Below are positions 1 to 7,890 of a DNA stretch of 56,711 nucleotides, in pieces. Position 1 is the first letter of the stretch; each line of letters opens with the position of its first letter. The translations under genes were made by a program, and so were the position numbers. This DNA comes from Cohnella sp. GbtcB17. GTDB taxonomy: Bacteria > Bacillota > Bacilli > Paenibacillales > Paenibacillaceae. The notes under the pieces were generated by a model. That model was not told the origin of the DNA, did no database searches, and worked only from the letters and a program-made list of their open reading frames with translations. Where the stretch lies: positions 342 through 57,052 of the forward strand of contig NZ_JAGXJW010000054.1 in the NCBI RefSeq assembly GCF_019091135.1, read 5' to 3'.

Positions 1-1
1 C

Positions 2-250
2 CGGCTCAAGATCGACCAGTCGTTCGTCCGTCAGATGCATTCGGAGACGAAGGACCGGTCCATCGTGGCGACGATCATCTCGCTCGCGCACAACCTGAAC
101 CTGCAGGTCGTTGCCGAAGGCGTGGAGACGGAGTCCCAATCCGAATTTCTCGCGCAGCAAGGCTGCGACGAGATGCAAGGCTACTACATCAGCAAGCCGC
201 TCAAAGCCTTCGACGTCGAGCGTTTTATCATCGACGGGGGCGCTCGCTAA
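2..250 (+). CDS. EAL-domain protein, C-terminal fragment (cyclic-di-GMP phosphodiesterase family)
   Basis: The reading frame is open from the window edge, so the N-terminus is missing. The first visible residues LKIDQSFVRQM match the KIDxSFV strand of EAL domains. Next come IISLAHNLNLQVVAEGVETESQ, which carries the conserved AEGVE glutamate region, and CDEMQGYYISKPL, the usual end of the domain. EAL domains hydrolyse cyclic-di-GMP to pGpG, using metal-binding acidic residues. Only the last third of the domain is visible, so activity and any attached GGDEF, PAS or membrane part cannot be judged. The protein stops about 10 residues after the domain. A hairpin follows the stop. Confidence 0.9.
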   Translation, partial: RLKIDQSFVRQMHSETKDRSIVATIISLAHNLNLQVVAEGVETESQSEFLAQQGCDEMQGYYISKPLKAFDVERFIIDGGAR

Positions 251-262
251 GACTACTAAATC

Positions 263-313
263 AAACAGCCGCACGGCTCCCTTATGCATAGGGAAAGTCG
301 TACGGCTGTTTGG
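263..313 (+). terminator. Probable terminator after the EAL gene
   Basis: An inverted repeat of about 13 bp (AAACAGCCGCACG paired with CGTACGGCTGTTT, one GU-type mismatch) follows the stop codon by about 12 bases. It ends in a short T-run. It also lies downstream of the opposing gene that ends at 411, so it may serve both. Confidence 0.6.
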
Positions 314-410
314 CATTCGGAGGGCCCGGGCTTGTCCCCGCCGAACGGCCGGCGGTCTATCTCTAAACTTGTCCGCTAACCGATCACGTTTGCAAGGTTG
401 CTTTCCTTAC

Positions 411-1121
411 TTACTTAGCCTGCTGAAGCTCCGCGATGGCCGCTTTGTACTGCCCAAGCAGCTTGTCGAGCGTCTGCTTGATCTTCTCCGCATCGTCCTT
501 CGCGACGGCTTGAGCCAACGCGATGCGGCTTTGAAAGATGCCGTCTCCCGCCGGTGCCGCAGCGGAAGCCACCTTTATGCCAGGACCGTCTGCAAGTGTT
601 GCCGTCGTCGTTGCCTTCAACACGTCTCCCTCGACCGCCTTGACCATCTGAAGCGTTACTGATTCCGCCTCGCCCAGGTTTCCCTTCCGGATCACGACGT
701 CAGTCGCATTCGCAGTCGCAGGAGCAAGAGCAAGATTAGGAGCAGGCTGCGCAGATCTGGTCGAACCCGAAGCGGGCAGAGCGGCGGCAGACAACGTCAG
801 CGTCTTGACCGGCACGAGCTTGTTGTAGCTGTCCAGCGTCTTCTTCCATTCCTCGACGGTGTCCGGCGCATACTTCGCGGCGACCTCGATCGGATCGGGC
901 AGCTGCAGGATCGCGGCAGACGAGACCGGCTTCGCGCCTCCTTCCAGCGACAGCTTGGCCGGCGAATGGGACAGCTGTACCTGGGACAGCGGCGCCTGGG
1001 AGAGCGCATACTGCGCGGATAACGCAGGTCCGGCCGCCGCAAAAGCGGCGACTGGACTGCCCAGTGCGGCGACGGCCATTGCGGTGATGGCGATTTTGGC
1101 GATCAATGGCTTGCTTTTCAT
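411..1121 (-). CDS. Secreted protein of unknown function
   Basis: 236 residues. I chose the ATG at 1121 because GCAGGAG lies about 8 bases upstream and the protein then begins with a textbook signal peptide: MKSKPLIAK, a hydrophobic stretch, then AAFAAAG as a likely signal peptidase I site near residue 25. The mature part is rich in Ala, Leu, Val and Ser. The end, LAQAVAKDDAEKIKQTLDKLLGQYKAAIAELQQAK, is a strongly predicted amphipathic helix. No domain is recognised. It diverges from the two-component system beginning at 1281, so the 160-bp gap probably holds both promoters. A role in sensing or as a target of that system is possible but is inference from position only. Confidence 0.7.
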   Translation of the reverse strand: MKSKPLIAKIAITAMAVAALGSPVAAFAAAGPALSAQYALSQAPLSQVQLSHSPAKLSLEGGAKPVSSAAILQLPDPIEVAAKYAPDTVEEWKKTLDSYNKLVPVKTLTLSAAALPASGSTRSAQPAPNLALAPATANATDVVIRKGNLGEAESVTLQMVKAVEGDVLKATTTATLADGPGIKVASAAAPAGDGIFQSRIALAQAVAKDDAEKIKQTLDKLLGQYKAAIAELQQAK

Positions 1122-1239
1122 CGTTGGATCACTCCTGCTTCTGGTTTGTGTTGCACCTCCTACTTTAGGACGCGGATGTGGCATCCGATTGGTGGAATTG
1201 TGGAAAAACGATGGCACGCACCCAGCTCCGGAACGGACT

Positions 1240-1248
1240 TGTTATAAT
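1240..1248 (+). promoter_or_regulatory. Extended -10 promoter for the two-component genes
   Basis: TGTTATAAT gives a perfect TATAAT at 1243-1248 preceded by the TGn extension. No good -35 is seen 17 bp upstream, as is usual for extended -10 promoters. Transcription would begin near 1255. That makes a TTG start at 1260 nearly leaderless and favours a start after the ribosome site at 1266-1273. Confidence 0.6.
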
Positions 1249-1280
1249 GAACCTATCGCTTGGCCGGGGAGGTCCTTCCT

Positions 1281-1994
1281 ATCAACGAATATACGATTGC
1301 CGTCGTGGACGACGATCCGAACATCCGGCATCTCGTCGAGGCTTATCTGATCAAAGAAAATTATCGCACCGTCGGCCTGGGTTCCGCGGAAGAGGCATGG
1401 GAGCTGTGGACGAGCAGCCCGCCGGATCTCTGGGTGCTCGATATTATGCTGCCGGGCATGGACGGGTACGAGCTGTGCAGGCGCATCCGCAGCGACGCGG
1501 AAGTGCCGATCATCATGATCTCGGCCAAGGACGAAGAGGTCGACAAAATATTGGGACTCGAACTGGGCGGCGACGACTACCTGGTGAAGCCCTTCAGTCC
1601 TCGCGAGCTGGTGGCCCGGGTGAAGCGTCAGCTGCGCCGCTGGTACCGGCTTCATGCCGCGAACGAGACGGCTGCGCCGGTAGCCGCGCCGATCGTCGTC
1701 GAAGTCGGTTCCTTGCGCGTGTATCCCGAGGAACGGCGCGCTTATTGGGGCGGCGCCGAATTGGAGCTGACCTTTAAGGAATATACGCTGCTGCAGGTGC
1801 TGGCGGAGCATCCCAATCGCGCGTTTACGCGGGAGGAGCTGCTCATGCTGGTGTGGGGCGACGATTACTTCGGCAGCGATAGAGCCGTCGATCATCTGAT
1901 CAAGCGGTTGCGCAAAAAAGCCGAGCAGCTCCCGATTGAATCGGTATGGGGGCACGGCTATCGCTTAAGAGCGGACGGAGGGATTCAGCCATGA
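1281..1994 (+). CDS. OmpR/PhoB-family response regulator
   Basis: A receiver domain (about residues 3-115) is followed by a winged-helix DNA-binding domain (about 135-235). Visible receiver residues are the acidic pair in VVDDDP, the phosphoacceptor Asp in LWVLDIMLPGMDG, Thr/Ser-position SAKD and the Lys in LVKPF. The C-terminal half has the OmpR signature LTFKEYTLLQVLAEHPNRAFTREELL. The start is unusual. GGGGAGGT at 1266-1273 points to 1281, where the codon is ATC, giving MNEYTIAVVDDDP, the normal family length. The nearest ordinary start in frame is TTG at 1260, which has no ribosome site. The stop overlaps the kinase start as ATGA, so the two are co-translated. The regulon is unknown. Confidence 0.9.
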   Translation: MNEYTIAVVDDDPNIRHLVEAYLIKENYRTVGLGSAEEAWELWTSSPPDLWVLDIMLPGMDGYELCRRIRSDAEVPIIMISAKDEEVDKILGLELGGDDYLVKPFSPRELVARVKRQLRRWYRLHAANETAAPVAAPIVVEVGSLRVYPEERRAYWGGAELELTFKEYTLLQVLAEHPNRAFTREELLMLVWGDDYFGSDRAVDHLIKRLRKKAEQLPIESVWGHGYRLRADGGIQP

Positions 1995-3367
1995 AGCTGC
2001 TGCATCAGATCAATCTGGCATTCGGGGCGCTGCTCGTGCTCGTATTGGGCATGACGGCGCTGGTCATTCATCTCGTTCTGATCGATCATTTTATGGGCGA
2101 GCAAAAGCAGGAGCTCCGCACAATGGCCTCCAACATCGCCACCACGCTCCAGCTCCAGGCCGCGCCCGCGGCGGGCGTAACCGGTACGACACGCTCTCTC
2201 GATCAAGCCGTCGCGCTGCCTGTCGGCGTCGAGGCTTTTGTCTCGGATGACGAGGGTCATATCGTCAGCGGCAATACGGGATCGGTGTCGCTAACGCCTT
2301 CCGTGCAGGCGCTCTCCGCGACGGCTCTATCGGCCAAGGACGCGATGATCAAGCTTAACCCCTCGGGCGTGCAGATCAGCAGCGGCTATCTGGTCCGCAC
2401 GGACCCGGTCCCCCAGGGCACACTTACACTGCGCACCCCGATTAGCAAGATCAATGCGATCGAACGCGCGCTGCTCGGCCGGCTGCTGATCGTGCTGGGC
2501 GTCGGCGGCGCGGTAGCCGTGCTGCTCAGTCTGCTCATTACCCGCAAGCTCATTCGTCCGTTGATGAAGCTGCGGCGCGAACTCGCGAAGGTGCATGAAC
2601 GGCGGTTCGCCGATGTTCGTCTCGTCCCGGCCGGCGGAGAGATCGGCGCTGTCGCGCGGACCGTATACGATCTGGCCGGGGAGCTGGAGCGATACAGCCG
2701 GGTGCAGAAGCAATTTTTCCAAAATGCCTCCCACGAGCTGAAGACGCCGCTCATGTCGATCGCCGGCTATGCGGAAGGCATCCGCGACGGCATATTCGAA
2801 GGCGAAGGTGCCCGCAAGGGGCTCGACATCATCGTGAACGAGAGCGGGCGGATGACGAAGCTCGTCACGGAAATGACGCTGCTCGCGAAGCTCGACAGCG
2901 AAGCGGACATCGTACAGCCGATCTTCGTCCGCGTACAGGAGCTGCTGACCGGCGTCGCTGAGCGGATCAATCCGCTGCTTGCGCAGCGGGGGCTGTCCCT
3001 CGACATCGTCTGCGCAGCCGACGCGAAGGACGAGCTTGCGATTATGGCCGACAAAGACAAGCTTTTGCAGGCGCTGCTTAACGTCGTGTCCAACGCCGCA
3101 CGCCATGCTGTTCGGTGCATTGTGATCGAAGCCGGCATCGAAGACGGCCTGGTCGTCATCCGGGTGCTCGATGATGGGGCAGGCTTCCCGGATACGCTGC
3201 TCCCCCATTTGTTTCACCGATTCGTCAAGGGCAAGGACGGCGAGACCGGCCTTGGCCTCGCCATCTCCCGCGCGATCGTCGAACGCTGCGGCGGCTTGAT
3301 CCGCGCGGGCAATCAGGCATCCGGCGGAGCCGTCATCTCGCTCAGCTTTCCGCAGACGGCAGCCTGA
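1991..3367 (+). CDS. Membrane sensor histidine kinase, partner of the response regulator
   Basis: 458 residues starting at the ATG that overlaps the regulator stop, with GGAGGG about 10 bases upstream. Transmembrane segments lie near residues 9-31 and 155-180 and bracket an extracytoplasmic sensor region of about 120 residues without a recognised fold. A HAMP linker follows the second segment. Then come HisKA with the phosphoacceptor His in FFQNASHELKTPLMSIAGYAEG and HATPase_c with an N box (LLNVVSNAARHA), DDGAGF and GETGLGLAISRAI. It would autophosphorylate and pass phosphate to the Asp of the adjacent regulator. The stimulus is not evident. The neighbouring secreted protein and oxidase genes are suggestive only. 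Confidence 0.9.
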   Translation: MKLLHQINLAFGALLVLVLGMTALVIHLVLIDHFMGEQKQELRTMASNIATTLQLQAAPAAGVTGTTRSLDQAVALPVGVEAFVSDDEGHIVSGNTGSVSLTPSVQALSATALSAKDAMIKLNPSGVQISSGYLVRTDPVPQGTLTLRTPISKINAIERALLGRLLIVLGVGGAVAVLLSLLITRKLIRPLMKLRRELAKVHERRFADVRLVPAGGEIGAVARTVYDLAGELERYSRVQKQFFQNASHELKTPLMSIAGYAEGIRDGIFEGEGARKGLDIIVNESGRMTKLVTEMTLLAKLDSEADIVQPIFVRVQELLTGVAERINPLLAQRGLSLDIVCAADAKDELAIMADKDKLLQALLNVVSNAARHAVRCIVIEAGIEDGLVVIRVLDDGAGFPDTLLPHLFHRFVKGKDGETGLGLAISRAIVERCGGLIRAGNQASGGAVISLSFPQTAA

Positions 3368-3381
3368 GGCCGCGCAAAACA

Positions 3382-3429
3382 AAGGAGCTGTATCTCTGTC
3401 GTCAAGACGACTTCGGGGTACAGCTCCTT
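3382..3429. terminator. Hairpin between convergent genes
   Basis: AAGGAGCTGTA at 3382-3392 pairs with TACAGCTCCTT at 3419-3429. It sits between the kinase stop and the stop of the opposing DUF420 gene and can act in either direction. The T-run is poor on both sides. Confidence 0.5.
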
Positions 3430-3470
3430 CTCGTTTGGCTGATCGGATGGGACAAGCCGGCCGGCTGGGT

Positions 3471-3935
3471 CTACCACCCGAAGATGGCGTCGATGACCGG
3501 CTTCGTATGGCCGCCCGGATAGAGCAGGTACAGCAGCACGTAAACGGTAATGCCCGTAATCGCGGTAATGAACCAAATGACGGCCGTCACGCGGCCCCAC
3601 CGGCGGTGCTTCGCATATTTTTCCTTGAAGCCGAGCACAAGCGTGGTGATGCCGAATACGGCCGCGACCATCGCCAGCGTGATATGGAACAGCAGGAATA
3701 TCAAATAGATCGTCTTGAGATGATCCGGTCCGCCCCACTCGGTATTGCCGACGAAAATCGTACGGGATACGTAGATGATGAAGAAAATGATCGCCGCGAT
3801 CGCAGCCATGATCATCGTCTTCTTGTGGGCTTCTCGCTTGCCCCGGATAATGAGGTTCCAGCCGATCGCGACGAGAATGGCGCTAAGCGCGATAAAGCTC
3901 GTACTGATCGTCGGCATAATGGTATAGCTCGACAA
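3471..3935 (-). CDS. ctaM: DUF420 membrane protein (YozB/CtaM family, oxidase maturation)
   Basis: 154 residues, mostly membrane-embedded, with four to five hydrophobic segments (about 10-30, 42-60, 75-100, 125-147). Conserved family features are the His residues in HKKTM, GPDHLKTIYLIFLLFHITLA and the C-terminal YPGGHTKP. In Staphylococcus aureus the DUF420 protein CtaM is needed to mature heme-A-containing terminal oxidase, and the Bacillus homologue is YozB. Its place behind ctaG in the same orientation fits that role. The start is TTG at 3935, supported by AGGTGAG about 6 bases upstream. An internal ATG at 3917 is the alternative. The function for this copy is inferred from family and position. 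Confidence 0.85.
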   Translation of the reverse strand: MSSYTIMPTISTSFIALSAILVAIGWNLIIRGKREAHKKTMIMAAIAAIIFFIIYVSRTIFVGNTEWGGPDHLKTIYLIFLLFHITLAMVAAVFGITTLVLGFKEKYAKHRRWGRVTAVIWFITAITGITVYVLLYLLYPGGHTKPVIDAIFGW

Positions 3936-4021
3936 GTGGGCTCACCTGCTCCATAAATGTTGGACAACTGCTCCCATTGTAACCTGCCTTTGTCCCCAGT
4001 TCAATTGAGTACGGCCCCACT

Positions 4022-4939
4022 TCACACATTGTTCAAACGGCTTGACGAAGCATGGTCGAACGCGGGATCGTCGTCCTGCGCGCGCTCTCTCCGGTACCAC
4101 TGCATGAAGACGGTGTACAGCGCGGCGATGTTGATGAACTCCTGCAGGAGCTTCATGATGATGCCGCCCAGCTGCTGGTCGTCGATCGGCTTGAGCAGGC
4201 TGAAAAAGGCCGGTCCACCCTTAAACTGAGACAAAAATGCGGACGGGTCGCCTGCGATACAATAGCCCATCGCTTTAGCCCATGTGTCCGGGTCGTTGTA
4301 GACGCTGAACAGCGGCGTGCTCGCGAATATAATAAGGACGCACGCCGGCGTGAGCAGCAGGCCGTTCAGGAAAATGAAGCCGAGCTTGCGCAAATTGGTC
4401 AGCTTGCTCCATTCGGCGACCGGGCACATCACATGCCACCAACTGATCAATGCTGCGCCGAGCATTACGAAGTAGTAGATGCCATGCACCACGTAATGTG
4501 TCATGATCCAGTCATGGTTGGCCGGCATATGGTACACCGAGAACAGCAGGTTAAACGCGAACAGCCCGAGGAGCGGATTCATGATAAACCGCAGCGGCCT
4601 CCAGAACGGCTTGGAAAAAATGGACTTCCATAGCCAGGCTGGTATGCCGTAAATCAACATCGGCGGCACGATAAAATAAGAAATCGCCATCGCCGTCATA
4701 TGAAAAGTAAACATGAGGTGGCCCATCAGGCTGAGCGGGCCGCCCTGCGCCAAATAAAGCAGCGCGATGCCTGCAATAAATGCCGCTTGCCGCTTTTTGG
4801 CGACGGGCTCGCTATGATCGAACCGTTCCCGCCAGGGTCCCGTAACGAGCGAATACAAAATGACGATCAATAAAGCAATGATCATCATAACCGGGCTCCA
4901 TAGGTCGGCGAACGAGAAATATTCCAATCCCATTCCCAT
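4022..4939 (-). CDS. ctaG: Cytochrome c oxidase assembly factor CtaG
   Basis: 305 residues with about seven membrane segments, matching the caa3_CtaG family found in Gram-positive cta clusters. Visible landmarks are LAQGGPLSLMGHLMFTFHMTAMAISYFIVPPMLIYGIP, a HMPANHDWIMTHYVVHGIYYF segment and ALISWWHVMCPV. His and Met pairs of this kind are thought to take part in copper delivery to the oxidase. I chose 4939 because GGAGG lies 7 bases upstream. A second in-frame ATG at 4933 follows. It is the fifth gene of the oxidase cluster, but a hairpin with a T-run lies between it and ctaF. It may therefore rely on read-through or on its own promoter in the 123-bp gap. Confidence 0.93.
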   Translation of the reverse strand: MGMGLEYFSFADLWSPVMMIIALLIVILYSLVTGPWRERFDHSEPVAKKRQAAFIAGIALLYLAQGGPLSLMGHLMFTFHMTAMAISYFIVPPMLIYGIPAWLWKSIFSKPFWRPLRFIMNPLLGLFAFNLLFSVYHMPANHDWIMTHYVVHGIYYFVMLGAALISWWHVMCPVAEWSKLTNLRKLGFIFLNGLLLTPACVLIIFASTPLFSVYNDPDTWAKAMGYCIAGDPSAFLSQFKGGPAFFSLLKPIDDQQLGGIIMKLLQEFINIAALYTVFMQWYRRERAQDDDPAFDHASSSRLNNV

Positions 4940-5011
4940 CGCAGTTCCTCCTTTCGATCGCATCCCGATCGATCAAGCGCGACACGATTAACGATGCAAA
5001 TTGCCTGAACC

Positions 5012-5047
5012 GTTAAAAAGAGAGGCGGCTTGTAGGCCCGCCTCTCT
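5012..5047 (-). terminator. Intrinsic terminator after ctaF
   Basis: Minus-strand stem GAGAGGCGG / CCGCCTCTC (5039-5047 and 5020-5028) with a 10-base loop, followed by CTTTTTAAC. It separates the ctaCDEF transcript from ctaG. Confidence 0.8.
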
Positions 5048-5062
5048 TCAGTTCTTGTTATT

Positions 5063-5383
5063 TTACCACCAAACCCAGTAAAGGGCCATGATCACCATCG
5101 TGAAGACGACGATGATTCCGAAGATGATGCCCATCGTCGCGAACAGATGTCCGCGATCCTTCAAGTGCATCCAGAAAGCAAGCTGTACGAATACTTGCAG
5201 CAGCGCCATGGACACGAGGATGATGTACGTGAACGTCGTGTTGATCTCGCCGGCCGATACCGCCGCGAAGGCGATGATCGTAAGCGCGAGCGACAGGACG
5301 AACGCGACGACATGCTTTTGCGGTCCTTCGTGCCGGTGACGTCTTTTGGGTTCCGAAGCGGCTGCCGAATGGTCGTTGGCCAT
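5063..5383 (-). CDS. ctaF: Cytochrome c oxidase subunit IV
   Basis: 106 residues. The first 25 are basic and His-rich (RRHRHEGPQKHVVAF). Three membrane helices follow, at about 26-46, 53-72 and 82-104. The second contains LLQVFVQLAFWMHLKDRGH, the signature of the small subunit IV (CyoD/CtaF family). It is the fourth subunit of the caa3-type oxidase, thought to stabilise the complex. The ATG at 5383 has AAAGGTGG about 10 bases upstream. It lies 4 bp behind ctaE, and a strong terminator follows it. Confidence 0.92.
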   Translation of the reverse strand: MANDHSAAASEPKRRHRHEGPQKHVVAFVLSLALTIIAFAAVSAGEINTTFTYIILVSMALLQVFVQLAFWMHLKDRGHLFATMGIIFGIIVVFTMVIMALYWVWW

Positions 5384-5387
5384 GAGG

Positions 5388-6008
5388 TTAACCCACCTTT
5401 CCCATCAGGTATACAACGGTGAAGATGAATACCCAAACGACGTCGATGAAGTGCCAGTAAATGGCGGACACATAGATCTTCGGAGCGGTGACGACCGTAA
5501 GGCCCTTCTTGAAAATCTGGGCGATGAGCAGCCCGATCCAAAGTACGCCGAATGCGACGTGCGCGCCGTGGAAGCCGACCAGCGTGTAGAACGAGGAGCT
5601 GAATGCGCTCGTCGTCAGCTTGTGGCCTTCCGACACGTACGTGTTGAACTCGTAAATCTCAAGTCCGAGGAAGCCGAGGCCGAGCAGGATCGTGATGATC
5701 AGCCAGACGATCATCGCCTTGACCTTGTGCTGGTGCAGCGCCTGAACCGCGAACACGCTCGCGAGACTCGACACGAGCAGGATCATCGTCGCCGCGAATA
5801 CCATCGGCAGCTCGAACAGATGATCCGGCGTCGGACCGTCGAGCGTCTGATGGCGAAGCGCGATGAACGCCGCGAAGAGGGTTCCGAACAGAACCGTCTC
5901 CGCGCCGAGGAACAGCCAGAAGCCAAGAATTTTATTGCGGCCTTCTAACGTCGCCTTTTCGGGCTCATGAGGAAGGTGTCCGTCTAAGTGATGGTCGTGT
6001 GCGCTCAT
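5388..6008 (-). CDS. ctaE: Cytochrome c oxidase subunit III
   Basis: 206 residues with five membrane segments, typical of the short Gram-positive subunit III. The N-terminus is cytoplasmic and His-rich (MSAHDHHLDGHLPHEPEKATLEGRNKILGFW). Diagnostic stretches are FWLFLGAETVLFGTLFAAF, FYTLVGFHGAHVAFGVLWI and YWHFIDVVWVFIFTVVYLMG. The start overlaps the ctaD stop as ATGA, indicating translational coupling. Subunit III supports stable proton uptake by subunit I. Nothing unusual is seen. Confidence 0.95.
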   Translation of the reverse strand: MSAHDHHLDGHLPHEPEKATLEGRNKILGFWLFLGAETVLFGTLFAAFIALRHQTLDGPTPDHLFELPMVFAATMILLVSSLASVFAVQALHQHKVKAMIVWLIITILLGLGFLGLEIYEFNTYVSEGHKLTTSAFSSSFYTLVGFHGAHVAFGVLWIGLLIAQIFKKGLTVVTAPKIYVSAIYWHFIDVVWVFIFTVVYLMGKVG

Positions 6009-7852
6009 GCGTGCACCCCTTTCTCCTGCTCCTCAGGCTCGATATGGAAGCCGTGATCGTCGAACACGGAGCGGCAGAACATGCTTCCGAAGGTGACGAC
6101 AAGCCCTGCGATCGCAACGATCAGGTGATCGTACATGAAGCCGAGCGCCGCAGCGAACAATCCGATGCTCATGATGAGCGGGAGAATCGAAGGCGATGGC
6201 ATGTGGATCGGCCCGACCGGCTCGGCCGGAGGCATTTCGGTATTGCCTTTTTGCTTTTCGTTCCACCATGCGTCATAAGAACGCACGAGCGGAAGCTGCT
6301 TGAAGTTGTACTCCGGCGGCGGCGAAGGAATCGACCATTCGAGCGAGCGGCCGTCTTCCCACGGATCGTCCGCGACCGGCTTCTTGTTCGCAGAACTGAC
6401 GATGACATTGACGACGAAGATAATCGTGCCGATGCCCATCAGGAACGCGCCGACGGTGCTGACCGCATTCATCGTGTCGAAGCCTTGGCCCGGCAGGTAC
6501 GTCCATACCCGGCGTGGCATCCCGATCAGTCCCAGGAAGTGCTGAATGAAGAAGGTCAAGTGGAAGCCGATAAAGAACGTCCAGAAGGTCGCCTTGCCCA
6601 GCTTCTCGTTCAGCACCCGGCCGAACATCTTCGGCCACCAGTAGTGAAGGCCGGAGAAGATGCCGAAGATCAATCCGCCTACGATAACGTAGTGGAAGTG
6701 AGCGACGACGAAGTAAGTGTCGTGATACTGGAAGTCCGCCGGCGCGACAGCCAGCATGACGCCGGTGACGCCGCCCATGACGAACGTCGGGATGAACCCG
6801 ATGGCGAACAGGCTCGCGGAAGTGAACGAGATCGATCCGCCCCACAGCGTGAACAGCCAGTTAAAAATCTTGACGCCCGTCGGCACCGCGATCAGCATCG
6901 TCGCGATGGAGAACAAGCCGTTCGCGACCGGACCGAGGCCCGTCGTGAACATATGGTGCGCCCAGACCATGAAGCCGAGGAACGCGATCAGCACGGTCGC
7001 GAATACCATCGAGCTGTAGCCGAACAGCCGCTTGCGCGAGAAGGTGCTGACGACTTCGGAGATGACGCCGAAGGCCGGCAGAATCAGGATGTAAACTTCG
7101 GGGTGACCGAACACCCAGAAGATGTGTTCCCAGAGCACGGCGTTGCCCCCGTTGCCCGTCTCGAAGAAATTCGCTTGGAACAGGCGATCGAACGTCAGCG
7201 CGACGAGGCCGACCGTCAGTACCGGGAAAGCGAAAACGATCAGCGCGGACGTGATGAAGATCGTCCAGGTGAACATCGGCATGCGCATGAAGGACATGCC
7301 CGGCGCGCGCATGTTGATGATCGTCGCCATAAAGTTGATGCCGCCGAGCAGCGTGCCGATACCGGCAATCTGCAGACCCATCAGATAGTAATCGACGCCG
7401 TGGCCGCCGGCATACGTCGGACCGGCCAGCGGCACGTACGATGTCCAGCCCGCATCGGGGATGTCGCCGGCGAACCAGCTGATGTTCAACAGAACGCCGC
7501 CGGCGAAGAAGGTCCAGAAGCCGAGCGAGTTCAGGAACGGGAACGCAACGTCGCGAGCCCCGATCTGCAGCGGGATGACCGCGTTCATGAGCGCGAACAG
7601 CATCGGCATCGCCGCCAGGAAGATCATCGTCGTACCGTGCATCGTGATCAGTTGGTTAAAAGTATCCGCCCCGACGAAGTCGTTCATGGGCTTAATCAGT
7701 TGAATCCGGATCAGGACCGCCTCAAGGCCGCCGACCAGGAAGAACAAACCGCCGGCGATTAAGTACAGAATCCCTATTTTCTTGTGGTCGACGGTCGTCA
7801 GCCAGTCCATCAAGCCGCGATATCGCTTGACCGTGTGCGCGTGTGCAGCCAA
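6005..7852 (-). CDS. ctaD: Cytochrome c oxidase subunit I
   Basis: About 615 residues. This is the catalytic subunit carrying heme a and the heme a3-CuB centre. Key parts seen: LITMHGTTMIFLAAMP (heme a ligand His), WVFGHPEVYILILP (CuB His and the cross-linked Tyr), MVWAHHMFTTG (two CuB His) and DTYFVVAHFHYVIVGG (heme a3 and heme a His). The C-terminal extension EWSIPSPPPEYNF plus two more helices fits the longer caa3-type form. AAGGAGG at 7862-7868 lies 8 bases before a TTG at 7852, giving MAAHAHTVKRYRG. The ATG at 7870 overlaps that ribosome site and has only a weak one of its own, so I prefer 7852. It is third from the left in ctaF-E-D-C on the minus strand, with 20-40 bp after ctaC. Confidence 0.96.
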   Translation of the reverse strand: MAAHAHTVKRYRGLMDWLTTVDHKKIGILYLIAGGLFFLVGGLEAVLIRIQLIKPMNDFVGADTFNQLITMHGTTMIFLAAMPMLFALMNAVIPLQIGARDVAFPFLNSLGFWTFFAGGVLLNISWFAGDIPDAGWTSYVPLAGPTYAGGHGVDYYLMGLQIAGIGTLLGGINFMATIINMRAPGMSFMRMPMFTWTIFITSALIVFAFPVLTVGLVALTFDRLFQANFFETGNGGNAVLWEHIFWVFGHPEVYILILPAFGVISEVVSTFSRKRLFGYSSMVFATVLIAFLGFMVWAHHMFTTGLGPVANGLFSIATMLIAVPTGVKIFNWLFTLWGGSISFTSASLFAIGFIPTFVMGGVTGVMLAVAPADFQYHDTYFVVAHFHYVIVGGLIFGIFSGLHYWWPKMFGRVLNEKLGKATFWTFFIGFHLTFFIQHFLGLIGMPRRVWTYLPGQGFDTMNAVSTVGAFLMGIGTIIFVVNVIVSSANKKPVADDPWEDGRSLEWSIPSPPPEYNFKQLPLVRSYDAWWNEKQKGNTEMPPAEPVGPIHMPSPSILPLIMSIGLFAAALGFMYDHLIVAIAGLVVTFGSMFCRSVFDDHGFHIEPEEQEKGVHA

Positions 7853-7890
7853 AGCCGCGTCCTCCTTCATTCCCCGCAGAAGCTAGAGTA

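Noticed and set aside
1281..3367. Identification of the two-component pair as ResDE because of the nearby cta operon
   Set aside because: No resABC genes are adjacent, the sensor domain is not diagnostic, and the genes are convergent with the cta cluster.
5999..7762. Long 587-codon open frame opposite ctaD
   Set aside because: It is the antisense shadow of a GC-rich membrane protein gene. It is full of Arg, Asp and His, with no ribosome site.
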